From Bowmanella denitrificans (lineage in GTDB: Bacteria; Pseudomonadota; Gammaproteobacteria; Enterobacterales; Alteromonadaceae): DNA of 64,000 nucleotides. Made by a program: the position numbers and the translations under genes. How positions within the stretch are numbered: the first letter of the stretch is position 1; each line of letters begins with the position of its first letter. Of this stretch, positions 36,918-46,254 are shown in pieces. The stretch spans positions 67,321-131,320 of the forward strand of contig NZ_BAAAEI010000008.1 of NCBI RefSeq assembly GCF_039522935.1. The letters run 5' to 3'. The notes beneath the pieces are model-generated. The model saw nothing but the letters and a program-made list of their open reading frames with translations. It made no database searches and had not been told where the DNA came from.

Positions 36918-39260
36918 CTAGTCGTCAATGGTCTGATCAGACAACCAGTTATGCAGAGATTGCATATCCAGTTTCAGGGCTTCCTGCAGCTCTTCTACCC
37001 AGTCATACACATTCTGCCACCAGGCTGGGTGGTCGCCCTGCTGAATCTGATTGGCAATTTTCTGCACCCTGGAAAGCCCCACCGAGCCTGCCGCGCCTTT
37101 AATCTTATGGGCCTGGGCACAGACCTCGTCCTTGTCTTTGGCGCTTAGATTGGTAAGCAGAATCTCCATATACTGAGGAATACTCTGGTTAAACACATTA
37201 ACGCTGGTGCTGAGCATTTCCGCGCCGATGGTGTCCACCAGCATCTGCAACATCTCCAGATCCAGCACGGATTCGCTCTTACTCTGGTTGTTTTCAGGTA
37301 AACGAGGCAGCTCAGAGGCATCACAGAACAGCTGATTAAAGACTTCAACCACCCTGCTCTTCTTGATTGGTTTGGAAATCACGTCATCCATACCCTGATC
37401 CAGATATTCCTGGCGGGTCTTAATCACATTGGCCGTCAGTGCCACGACCGGCGTGCCGGTAACCAGTTCTTCCTCGTGCATTTTGCCAACCACGTCAAAA
37501 CCAGTCATATCAGGTAGTTGAATATCCAGCAAAATCAGGTCGTACTCATTGGCCCGCGCCATTTCCAGTGCCTGTCGGCCGGTCATGGCCACTTCCACGC
37601 TCTGACCGAGTTTTTCCAGCAGCGCTTTGGCCACCATCACGTTCAGTTCAATATCTTCCACCAGCAGGATTTTAAGACCCGTCACCCTGATTTCAGCCAA
37701 CTGGGCCGGACGGGTGCTGATAGCCAGGGGTAACTCAACGGTAAAGCAAGTGCCCTTGCCGACTTCGCTGCTGACCCGGATATCGCCGTGCATCAGTTCA
37801 ACCATCTTTTTACAGATAGCCAGGCCAATCCCGGTGCCGGTTGCGCTTTGGTGATCTGGATGTTTGACCTGATAATACATGGCGAAGATTTTATGCAGCT
37901 CTTCCTCCGGGATCCCCACCCCGGTATCTGCCACCTTGAACAGCACGTTACAGATACCGTTTTTAGGCGTTTCTGCCGACAGGGTAAAACTGACCGAGCC
38001 CTGCTGGGTAAACTTCACCGCATTAAACAGCAGATTCCATAGTACCTGGCGCAATCTGGTGCCGTCCGCTTCGACAAAATCCGGCAACGGCTCGAGCATC
38101 TGGGTCTGAAAATTCAGGTTCTTATCGGCCACCAGCAGTTGAATAATACTGGACAATTCACCGAAGAAATCTTTCAGGCTGACGGTTTTTAATGCCAGTT
38201 CCAGCTTGTCCCGGCCCAGCTTGTCCAGATCAATAATGTCGTTAAAGATATTGCCCAGAGTAATGGCACTGGCGTAGATGGTGCTGACCCAACTGTACTG
38301 CTCATCGGTTAGCTTTGTGTCACGCAGCATGCGGCTTAAGCCGACAATGCCGTTTAAAGGGGTACGCAGTTCGTGGCTGATCGTGGCAATAAAGGCGGTC
38401 TTATCCCGGCTGGCTTTTTCCAATGCCACCTGCGAATGTTTACGCTCGGTAATATCCCGGCCAAAGGCCAGCAGACCCAGGCGATTACCCTCTTTGTCAA
38501 AAAACGGCACCTTGCGCATTTCGTAGTATCGCTTGCTGCCATCAGCAAAGCGCAGCCACAGCTCTTCGGTGATGCCCATATTGTTCTCCAGCACTTCATG
38601 GTCACTTTCCACCACCTGCCGGGCCAGATCTTCGTCATACACTTCATGGGGAGTCAGGCCAATCAGCTGCGCTTCGGTCTTACCCGTCATTTGCTCTGCC
38701 ACGGTATTACAACCAGCAAAGCGCCCTTCTTCATTGCGGTAGTAAATTAAATCCGGACTGGCATCAATAATAGAGCGCAACAAGGTAGATAAACGCAGAG
38801 CCTGTTGCTCTTTTTCTGACTTCTCATGAATCTCCTGCTCCAGCTCGGCGAAGACTTTCTCTCTGTCTTCCTGCGCCTTACGACGCTCTTCAATCTCAAT
38901 ATTGAGCTGGCGGATATTATTCTGCAGTTCACGGTTTAGCAGCACATCCTCTTCGCGCAGACTTTCTAACTGCGCCACCACATCTTTGAGGTTGTGGCGG
39001 CTGGTCTCCAGTTGCCTGACCAGTTCACTGAAAAAATACAGCACCCAGGGCGCACTCAGTAGTGTCAGCATAATGGCAGAGACAAAGTCTTCCAGATGCA
39101 CTTCACCTGTCATATATAAACGGATAAAGTAAGAGCCAGCGATGGTAAACATCAAGGTCAGCAACACAAACAGGATACTGATTCGCAAGGTGCCAAAGCG
39201 CCCGACAAACTGGGCAAAACGAATAGCCCATGACTCATTTTGATTGGAAGCTGGCTGCAT
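36918..39260 (-). CDS. arcB: Hybrid sensor histidine kinase ArcB
   Basis: Anaerobic redox-control sensor; ArcB phosphorylates ArcA through a four-step His-Asp-His-Asp relay. 780 residues: two membrane segments (about 24-45 and 58-82), coiled-coil linker, PAS domain (about 165-285), HisKA with His296 (ISHELRTPLNG), HATPase, receiver domain (DLILLDIQLPDMTGFD) and C-terminal HPt (AHKIKGAAGSVG). Full similarity to E. coli ArcB. Only one of the two quinone-responsive PAS cysteines is kept: Cys184 in FAGCNT matches Cys180, but the Cys241 position is Tyr in KRYYEMRKV. Start at MQPASNQ chosen over an open extension to 39308. It lies beside gltB, a location also seen in enterics. Confidence 0.93.
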   Translation of the reverse strand: MQPASNQNESWAIRFAQFVGRFGTLRISILFVLLTLMFTIAGSYFIRLYMTGEVHLEDFVSAIMLTLLSAPWVLYFFSELVRQLETSRHNLKDVVAQLESLREEDVLLNRELQNNIRQLNIEIEERRKAQEDREKVFAELEQEIHEKSEKEQQALRLSTLLRSIIDASPDLIYYRNEEGRFAGCNTVAEQMTGKTEAQLIGLTPHEVYDEDLARQVVESDHEVLENNMGITEELWLRFADGSKRYYEMRKVPFFDKEGNRLGLLAFGRDITERKHSQVALEKASRDKTAFIATISHELRTPLNGIVGLSRMLRDTKLTDEQYSWVSTIYASAITLGNIFNDIIDLDKLGRDKLELALKTVSLKDFFGELSSIIQLLVADKNLNFQTQMLEPLPDFVEADGTRLRQVLWNLLFNAVKFTQQGSVSFTLSAETPKNGICNVLFKVADTGVGIPEEELHKIFAMYYQVKHPDHQSATGTGIGLAICKKMVELMHGDIRVSSEVGKGTCFTVELPLAISTRPAQLAEIRVTGLKILLVEDIELNVMVAKALLEKLGQSVEVAMTGRQALEMARANEYDLILLDIQLPDMTGFDVVGKMHEEELVTGTPVVALTANVIKTRQEYLDQGMDDVISKPIKKSRVVEVFNQLFCDASELPRLPENNQSKSESVLDLEMLQMLVDTIGAEMLSTSVNVFNQSIPQYMEILLTNLSAKDKDEVCAQAHKIKGAAGSVGLSRVQKIANQIQQGDHPAWWQNVYDWVEELQEALKLDMQSLHNWLSDQTIDD

Positions 39261-39953
39261 GAAGAGAATTTCCACTGACAATAGTTGTCGGCATCCTAGC
39301 AAGAGCATGGCGGATTCCCCAAGCTGAATTTGTACCCGTTATCTCGGTCCCAGTTAAATCACCAAGTGTTCCAGTCGGAATTTTTATTCACATTTAACGG
39401 ATATAAATTCAACCAAAGTATTCTTGGCAAACCACCTTCTTCGCCATTTTCAGCCTGCCTGTGTCACTAGGATTTTTAGTTATATGCTAAAAACCAAAAC
39501 ATCAAATTGGTCAGATGGCGACCATTTTGAAACTTTTATCCTAACTTTAGACAAAAATAGCCATCACCATTCCAAGCTTATTGCTAAGGGGGAATTGATT
39601 TGTCGAAGCATTGTGGTATTTTCATTAGCCGCACTTTATGAGTGCATAAAGATTCGTTATTGGTGCAGACAGGCTTGAGGTCGGCCAATATACAAATAGG
39701 AATGCGGAACCGGCCATTGGGCCAAGAGGCGTCGATACTGGATACGTCCGGTGCGATAAGAATAGCGGCGGTAAGGAATAAACCGCTCTGTTCAGAAAGA
39801 AAGACTGGTAACCCCAAATAAAAATAGAACCTGTAATAGGTCATCCTAACGACACAGGCGCATGATAAAACGGACCAAAAAGAGTCCAGCACATGCCATC
39901 CCTGAATAAAAACATCACCCTGCCCAGTCGAACGGTTGAAGGAGTCATGAGTA
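39261..39953. other. Long arcB/gltB divergent intergenic region
   Basis: About 690 bases without a credible gene. It must contain both promoters. A GCACT-TTATG-AGTGC hairpin lies at 39631-39645. The yhcC gene found here in E. coli is absent. An 84-codon open frame at 39424-39678 has no recognisable family or ribosome-binding site. An AAGGAG site at 39939-39944 serves the gltB start. A long leader suggests regulated transcription of gltBD, but no operator was recognised. Confidence 0.5.
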
Positions 39954-42900
39954 ATGAGACTATATAACCCGAACGATTCTCGGGATAACTGTGGTTTCGG
40001 CCTGATCGCCCATACACAAGGGCAGGCCAGCCACAGTCTGGTAAAGACCGCCATCCATGCGCTGGATCGTATGCAGCACAGGGGCGGCATCGCCGCAGAC
40101 GGCAAAACAGGTGACGGCTGTGGTTTACTGCTGCAAAAACCCGATGCATTCTTCCGCGCTATTGGCGAGGAAAATGGCTGGAAGCTGGCCAAGAAATACG
40201 GCGTCGGCATGGTATTTCTCAGCCAGGATCCGGTACTGGCCCAGCAAGCTCGCGATATCCTTAATGAAGAGTTGCAAAAAGAAACTCTGGATGTACAGGG
40301 CTGGCGCGTGGTGCCAACCAATCCGGCGCTGTTGGGTGAACTGGCTTTAACCGGTCTGCCCCAGATTGAGCAGGTGTTTGTCAATGCCCCGCCAGGCTGG
40401 CGTAAGAAAGATGTGGAACGCCGTTTGTTTATGGCGCGTCGCCGTGCTGAAAAACGCATGAGCCATGATCCGGACTTTTACATTGCCTGTCTGTCGAATC
40501 TGGTCACCATCTATAAAGGCCTGGTGATGCCCAAAGATCTGCCTAATTTCTATCAGGATCTGGCAGACGAACGCATGCAATCGGCTATCTGTGTTTTCCA
40601 CCAGCGTTTTTCTACTAATACGCTGCCCAGATGGCCGCTGGCCCAGCCATTCAGATTCCTGGCTCACAATGGCGAAATCAACACTATTCGTGGTAACCGC
40701 GAGTGGGCCGAAGCCCGTACCTATAAGTTCCGCACGCCGCTGTTGCCCGATTTACATGACGCGGCCCCTTTTGTGAACTTCGAGGGCTCTGATTCCTCGT
40801 CACTGGACAATATGCTGGAGTTGTTCCTGGCCGGTGGTATGGATTTATTCCGTGCCATGCGCTTACTGGTGCCACCTGCTTACCAGAATAACCACACCAT
40901 GGATCCGGACCTGAAGGCGTTCTATGAATTTAACTCCATGCATATGGAGCCCTGGGACGGCCCGGCTGGCATCGTGATGACCAATGGTCGTCATGTAGCC
41001 TGTAACCTGGACAGGAACGGCCTGCGTCCGGCCCGCTATGTGATTACCAAAGATGGCCTGATTACCCTGGCCTCAGAAATTGGTATCTGGGATTACCAGC
41101 CAGAAGACGTATTGGAAAAAGGCCGGGTCGGTCCCGGCGAAATGCTGGCGGTGGACACATACACCGGCAAAGTACTGCGCTCCAGTGAAATAGATGAAGA
41201 TCTGAAAAACCGCCATCCTTACCGGGAATGGCTGGACAAGCATATCAGTCGTTTGCTGCCCATTCAGAAATGCGATGCCAGTCTGATTGGTGTGCGGCTG
41301 TTTGATGACGACATGATGAATACCTACTACAAGCAGTTTAATTACAGCTACGAAGAGATTCAGCAGGTTATTAAGGTACTGGCCAAAGACGGCCAGGAAG
41401 CCGTAGGCTCAATGGGTGACGATACCCCCATGGCTGTGTTGTCTAGCAAGCATCGAACCTTGTACGACTACTTCCGCCAGCAGTTTGCCCAGGTCACCAA
41501 CCCGCCAATCGACCCGCTGCGGGAAAACCATGTGATGTCGCTGGCCACCTGTATTGGCCGCGAACAGAATGTATTCAGCGAAACCTCGGGTTACGCCAAT
41601 CGGGTGCTGTTTGAATCGCCGATTATGCTCTACACCGACCTGAAACAGTTGCGTGAATTTGACTCCGAGCATTATTACTCAGAAGTCATTGATCTGAACT
41701 ATCAGCCGGAAGAAGGCCTGAAAGCCGCCATTAAGCGGGTTTGTGATGAGGCCGAATATCTGGTCAGACAAAAAAAGGCCGCCTTTGTGATCCTGTCGGA
41801 CCGCAAAATCAAGGCTAACCGTCTGCCGATTCCGGCCCCTATGGCTGTCGGCGCTGTACAGCGTCGTCTGGTGGAAAAAGCCTTGCGCTGTGACGCCAAT
41901 ATCGTCATCGAAACCGCTTCAGCCCGCGATCCACACCACTTTGCCGTGCTGCTAGGCCTGGGTGCCACTGCGGTATACCCGTTCCTGGCCTACGAAGTGA
42001 TTGAGCAAATGGCCGACAAGGGTGAACTGGATATTCCGGTAATGGACGCCGTGCTGAATTACCGTAAGGGCATTAATAAGGGCCTGTTTAAGATTATGTC
42101 GAAAATGGGCATCAGCACCGTGGCCAGCTATCGCTGCGCCAAGCTGTTTGAAGCCATAGGTATACACCAGGACGTGATGAAGCTGTGCTTCCAGGGTGTG
42201 CCCAGTCGTATCCAGGGTGCCAACTTCGATGATTTTGAGCAGGACATCCAAAACCTTAACCGCATTGCCTGGATTAAGCGCAAAACCATCAGCCATGGCG
42301 GCCTGCTTAAATATGTGCACGACGGTGAATACCACGCCTACAACCCCGACGTGGTCAGCACCTTGCAAAAAGCCGTAGTCAGTGGCAACTATGCCGACTA
42401 CCAGGCCTTTGCCGAGTTAGTTAACCAGCGTCCTGCCGCCCATATCCGCGATCTGTTCAAGCTGAAATTCAGCGACCAGGCCATTGATATCAATGAAGTG
42501 GAAGCAGCAGAAACGCTGTACCCACGTTTCGATACGGCAGCCATGAGTATCGGTGCATTAAGCCCTGAGGCGCATGAGGCTTTGGCCATTGCCATGAACC
42601 GACTGGGCGGTCAATCTAACTCCGGCGAAGGCGGGGAAGATCCGGCCCGTTTCGGTACCGAGAAAAATTCCCGTATCAAACAGGTGGCCTCTGGTCGTTT
42701 TGGCGTTACCCCGCACTATCTGGTCAATGCCGACGTGCTGCAGATTAAAGTAGCACAGGGTGCCAAGCCCGGTGAAGGCGGACAGCTACCCGGCGATAAG
42801 GTCAACAAATACATTGCTGAGCTGCGCTATTCGGTACCCGGTGTCACCCTGATTTCACCGCCGCCACACCATGATATTTATTCTATCGAGGATTTGGCGC

Positions 42901-44420
42901 AGTTGATTTTTGATCTTAAGCAGGTCAATCCCAACGCCCTGATCTCGGTCAAACTGGTATCTGAGCCAGGTGTCGGCACTGTTGCCACTGGTGTGGCCAA
43001 AGCCTATGCCGACCTGATTACCATCTCAGGTTATGACGGCGGTACAGGGGCCAGCCCGCTGACCTCGGTTAAATATGCCGGCAGCCCCTGGGAACTGGGG
43101 CTGGCAGAAAGCCAGCAAGCCCTGGTGGAAAACGGCCTGCGTCATAAAGTACGCGTACAGACCGACGGCGGTCTGAAAACCGGCCTGGATGTGATTAAAG
43201 CCGCCATCCTGGGGGCAGAAAGCTTTGGCTTTGGCACCGGCCCGATGGTGGCACTGGGTTGTAAATACCTGCGTATCTGCCATTTGAATAATTGCGCCAC
43301 CGGGGTGGCCACGCAAGATAAGAACCTGCGGGACAACTATTTTATCGGTCTGCCCGAGATGGTCATGAACTACTTTAAGTTTATTGCCCAGGAAGTGCGT
43401 GAACTGATGGCTGCCCTTGGCGTACGTAAACTGGAAGAGCTGATTGGCCGTACCGAATTGCTGGAAGTGATTGACGGTATCAATGCCCGCCAGCAGCGTT
43501 TGGATCTATCGCCGATTCTGGCCAAACCCCAGGCCGGCGAACATACCAGACTATTCTGTTCTGAGGTGACCAACGCACCAATGGATAAGGGCGAGCTGAA
43601 TCTGCGCATTCTCGGCGATGTTAAAACTGCCGTAGAGAACAAGTCAGGCGGTAACTGGCGCTACAGTATCCGTAATACCGACCGTTCGGTGGGCGCGCGC
43701 ATCTCTGGCTTTATCGCCCAAAAACATGGCAACCAGGGGATGGCGGATTATCCGCTGCGTATCACCTTAACCGGCACAGCGGGTCAAAGCTTTGGCGTAT
43801 GGAATGCAGGCGGTCTGGAGCTGCATTTGATTGGTGATGCCAACGACTATGTGGGTAAAGGCATGACCGGTGGCAAGATCACCATCCACCCACCGGTTGG
43901 TGTGCACTACGCGACCCGCGACAGCGCGATTATGGGTAATACCTGTTTGTACGGCGCAACGGGCGGCAAACTTTTTGCTGCTGGCCGAGCCGGTGAACGT
44001 TTCGCAGTTCGCAATTCGGGGGCCATTGCCGTAGTGGAAGGCACCGGTGATAACGCCTGTGAATATATGACCGGCGGCATCGTCGCCATTTTGGGGCAAA
44101 CCGGGGTCAACTTCGGGGCCGGTATGACCGGTGGCTTTGCCTATGTACTGGATCAGGCCAATGACTTTGACCGTCGCGTTAACGGCGATTTGGTGGAAGT
44201 GATGGGGGTTGAAGATAAACCCATCCTGGTCGAGCACCTGCGTGGTCTTATCAACCAACATTACGAAGAAACCGGCAGCGAGCACTCACTTGAGATCCTC
44301 AGCCAGTTTAGCAAATACCTGAAGCAGTTCCGTCTGGTTAAGCCAAAGACCAGCGACGTTAAGAATCTGCTGGGACATATCAGCCGTTCCAGCGCCGAGT
44401 TGCGCGTGCAGGCCCAGTAA
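39954..44420 (+). CDS. gltB: Glutamate synthase (NADPH) large subunit GltB
   Basis: Large subunit of GOGAT, 1488 residues, which makes glutamate from glutamine and 2-oxoglutarate. A 12-residue propeptide precedes Cys13 (DNCGFGLIAH), the expected N-terminal nucleophile of the glutaminase domain after cleavage. The order is then: class II amidotransferase domain (13-about 430), central domain, FMN-binding synthase domain with its iron-sulfur cysteines (CKYLRICHLNNCATGVAT), and C-terminal beta-helix (GGGG-rich repeats, about 1250-1440). An ATG 7 bases upstream is out of frame and soon stops. gltD follows by 15 bases. Confidence 0.97.
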   Translation: MRLYNPNDSRDNCGFGLIAHTQGQASHSLVKTAIHALDRMQHRGGIAADGKTGDGCGLLLQKPDAFFRAIGEENGWKLAKKYGVGMVFLSQDPVLAQQARDILNEELQKETLDVQGWRVVPTNPALLGELALTGLPQIEQVFVNAPPGWRKKDVERRLFMARRRAEKRMSHDPDFYIACLSNLVTIYKGLVMPKDLPNFYQDLADERMQSAICVFHQRFSTNTLPRWPLAQPFRFLAHNGEINTIRGNREWAEARTYKFRTPLLPDLHDAAPFVNFEGSDSSSLDNMLELFLAGGMDLFRAMRLLVPPAYQNNHTMDPDLKAFYEFNSMHMEPWDGPAGIVMTNGRHVACNLDRNGLRPARYVITKDGLITLASEIGIWDYQPEDVLEKGRVGPGEMLAVDTYTGKVLRSSEIDEDLKNRHPYREWLDKHISRLLPIQKCDASLIGVRLFDDDMMNTYYKQFNYSYEEIQQVIKVLAKDGQEAVGSMGDDTPMAVLSSKHRTLYDYFRQQFAQVTNPPIDPLRENHVMSLATCIGREQNVFSETSGYANRVLFESPIMLYTDLKQLREFDSEHYYSEVIDLNYQPEEGLKAAIKRVCDEAEYLVRQKKAAFVILSDRKIKANRLPIPAPMAVGAVQRRLVEKALRCDANIVIETASARDPHHFAVLLGLGATAVYPFLAYEVIEQMADKGELDIPVMDAVLNYRKGINKGLFKIMSKMGISTVASYRCAKLFEAIGIHQDVMKLCFQGVPSRIQGANFDDFEQDIQNLNRIAWIKRKTISHGGLLKYVHDGEYHAYNPDVVSTLQKAVVSGNYADYQAFAELVNQRPAAHIRDLFKLKFSDQAIDINEVEAAETLYPRFDTAAMSIGALSPEAHEALAIAMNRLGGQSNSGEGGEDPARFGTEKNSRIKQVASGRFGVTPHYLVNADVLQIKVAQGAKPGEGGQLPGDKVNKYIAELRYSVPGVTLISPPPHHDIYSIEDLAQLIFDLKQVNPNALISVKLVSEPGVGTVATGVAKAYADLITISGYDGGTGASPLTSVKYAGSPWELGLAESQQALVENGLRHKVRVQTDGGLKTGLDVIKAAILGAESFGFGTGPMVALGCKYLRICHLNNCATGVATQDKNLRDNYFIGLPEMVMNYFKFIAQEVRELMAALGVRKLEELIGRTELLEVIDGINARQQRLDLSPILAKPQAGEHTRLFCSEVTNAPMDKGELNLRILGDVKTAVENKSGGNWRYSIRNTDRSVGARISGFIAQKHGNQGMADYPLRITLTGTAGQSFGVWNAGGLELHLIGDANDYVGKGMTGGKITIHPPVGVHYATRDSAIMGNTCLYGATGGKLFAAGRAGERFAVRNSGAIAVVEGTGDNACEYMTGGIVAILGQTGVNFGAGMTGGFAYVLDQANDFDRRVNGDLVEVMGVEDKPILVEHLRGLINQHYEETGSEHSLEILSQFSKYLKQFRLVKPKTSDVKNLLGHISRSSAELRVQAQ

Positions 44421-44435
44421 GGAGGAACAAGCAGT

Positions 44436-45851
44436 ATGGCAAAGAACGTATATCAGTTTGTCGATGTTGAACGTATCGATCCTCCGAAAAAGCCCGCCGC
44501 TATTCGTCGCAGCGAGTTTGCCGAGATTTATCAACCTATGAGTGACAGTCAGGCTGCCGGTCAGGCCGATCGCTGTCTGGACTGCGGTAACCCCTACTGC
44601 GAATGGAAGTGCCCGGTGCACAACTATATTCCGCAGTGGTTAAAACTGGCCAATGAAGGGCGGATTCTGGAAGCCGCCGAGCTGTCACACAAAACCAACA
44701 GCCTGCCGGAAGTCTGTGGCCGGGTGTGCCCGCAAGACCGTTTATGTGAAGGGGCCTGCACCCTGAATGACGATTTTGGCGCGGTGACCATTGGCTCTAT
44801 CGAGAAATTTATTACCGATACCGCCTTTAAAATGGGGTGGCGGCCGGACATGTCCGGGGTAGTCAAAACCGATAAACGGGTCGCCATTGTCGGGGCTGGC
44901 CCAGCAGGTCTGGCATGTGCCGATATTCTGGTTCGCAATGGCGTGACCCCGGTAGTATTCGACAAGTACCCCGAGATTGGCGGTCTGCTGACCTTTGGTA
45001 TCCCGGCCTTCAAGCTGGAAAAAGAAGTGGTGCAACTGCGCCGCGAAATCTTTACCGAAATGGGCGTGGAGTTCGTACTAAATACCGAAATCGGCAAGGA
45101 TATTCAGTTCCAGCAGTTACTGGATGAATACGATGCGGTATTTCTGGGGATGGGCACCTACAAATATATGCAGGGCGGTTTTGCTAACGAATCCGCGCCC
45201 GGCGTGTATGAAGCCCTGCCCTATCTGATTGCCAATACCAATAAGCTCATGGGCTTGGAACAATCGGCTTGTGACTATGTGGATATGCAAGGCAAGAAAG
45301 TGGTGGTGCTGGGCGGTGGTGATACCGCCATGGACTGTGTGCGCACGGCGGTGCGTCAGGGTGCTGAAAAGGTCATCTGTGCCTATCGTCGCGACGAGGA
45401 AAACATGCCTGGGTCGCGCCGTGAAGTACAAAACGCCCGTGAGGAAGGCGTGGATTTTCAGTTTAACCTGCAACCGCTGGATATCGCCGTTGATGAAGCC
45501 GGTCACGCCTGTGGCGTCAAACTGGTGAAAACCCAATTGGGCGCACCGGATGCAGCGGGTCGTCGCAGTCCGGAAGCCGTGCCCGGCTCTGAGCATATCC
45601 TGGAAGCCGATGCGGTTATTGTCGCCTTTGGCTTTCAACCCAGTCCGGCCAGTTGGTTTGCAGACTTCGGCATTATTCTGGATGAAAAGGGCCGGGTCAG
45701 GGCACCAGCCAAAGGTAAATATGCGTTCCAGACCAGTAACCCCAAGGTATTCTCCGGTGGCGACATGGTCAGAGGCTCAGACTTGGTGGTCACTGCCATC
45801 TTCGAAGGTCGCCAGGCCGCAGAAGGCATGCTGGATTATCTGAACGTCTGA
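44436..45851 (+). CDS. gltD: Glutamate synthase small subunit GltD
   Basis: FAD- and iron-sulfur-containing subunit (471 residues) that passes electrons from NADPH to GltB. N-terminal cysteine clusters are visible (RCLDCGNPYCEWKCPVHN and CGRVCPQDRLCEGAC). The FAD-binding glycine motif is VAIVGAGPAGLACAD, and the NADPH-binding motif is VVVLGGGDTAMDC. A GGAGG ribosome-binding site sits before the ATG. Operon partner of gltB. Confidence 0.97.
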   Translation: MAKNVYQFVDVERIDPPKKPAAIRRSEFAEIYQPMSDSQAAGQADRCLDCGNPYCEWKCPVHNYIPQWLKLANEGRILEAAELSHKTNSLPEVCGRVCPQDRLCEGACTLNDDFGAVTIGSIEKFITDTAFKMGWRPDMSGVVKTDKRVAIVGAGPAGLACADILVRNGVTPVVFDKYPEIGGLLTFGIPAFKLEKEVVQLRREIFTEMGVEFVLNTEIGKDIQFQQLLDEYDAVFLGMGTYKYMQGGFANESAPGVYEALPYLIANTNKLMGLEQSACDYVDMQGKKVVVLGGGDTAMDCVRTAVRQGAEKVICAYRRDEENMPGSRREVQNAREEGVDFQFNLQPLDIAVDEAGHACGVKLVKTQLGAPDAAGRRSPEAVPGSEHILEADAVIVAFGFQPSPASWFADFGIILDEKGRVRAPAKGKYAFQTSNPKVFSGGDMVRGSDLVVTAIFEGRQAAEGMLDYLNV

Positions 45852-46254
45852 AAAATGGCCGACAATAGTGCCCTGTGACTTCTGTACAACCACCAGGGAG
45901 AATGGCAGTACAGAAAACACCGGGGCACCATAGCCTATGTAAGGCTATTGAACAGCTGTAGCTGCTCTGCTTTAAGCTATGGGAACTAGCTTAAGATTGT
46001 CGGCCCACTGCATTGATGTTGCCGATGCTGCTCACTACTACATCGGCATACGAACGCCATGGACATCGCCGATGAGTGCTCCCTGCAACATCGGCATACG
46101 ACCGCCATGGAGGGTGGAAGTGCAGAAAACGCAGGAGCGGTTTTCTGCCCGTCCTTCCATGGACATCGCCGATGAATGCTCCCTGCAACATCGGCATACC
46201 GTCCTTCCATGGACATACCCATCCAGGGTTTCCCTGTTGTGTTATGTATCGAAT
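45852..46254. repeat. Short direct and inverted repeats downstream of gltD
   Basis: A 403-base gene-free stretch. One segment (46057-46099) recurs at 46157-46199 with a single mismatch, exactly 100 bases apart. Each copy starts CCATGGACATCGCCGATG and ends CATCGGCATAC. A third partial copy (GTCCTTCCATGGACAT) occurs at 46151 and again 50 bases on. CATCGCCGATG is nearly palindromic, so each unit can fold. An inverted pair (GGCCGACAATA near 45858, TATTGTCGGCC-like near 46007) bounds a hairpin-rich part (45857-46016). This may be a small repeat family or a MITE remnant. No open frame of substance. Confidence 0.65.

Noticed and set aside
36736..37102. Plus-strand open frames between the sugar receptor and arcB
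   Set aside because: They run over the arcB stem-loop and antisense into arcB, without ribosome-binding sites.
39424..39678. An 84-codon gene between arcB and gltB
   Set aside because: No ribosome-binding site, no recognisable family and unusual composition.
41952..42368. A 138-codon minus-strand gene inside gltB
   Set aside because: It lies entirely antisense to a well-conserved coding region; an open frame of this size is expected opposite GC-rich codons.
46057..46216. CRISPR-like array near gltD
   Set aside because: Only two full units and partial ones, with spacing of 50/100 bases, the intervening bases partly repeated, and no cas genes.
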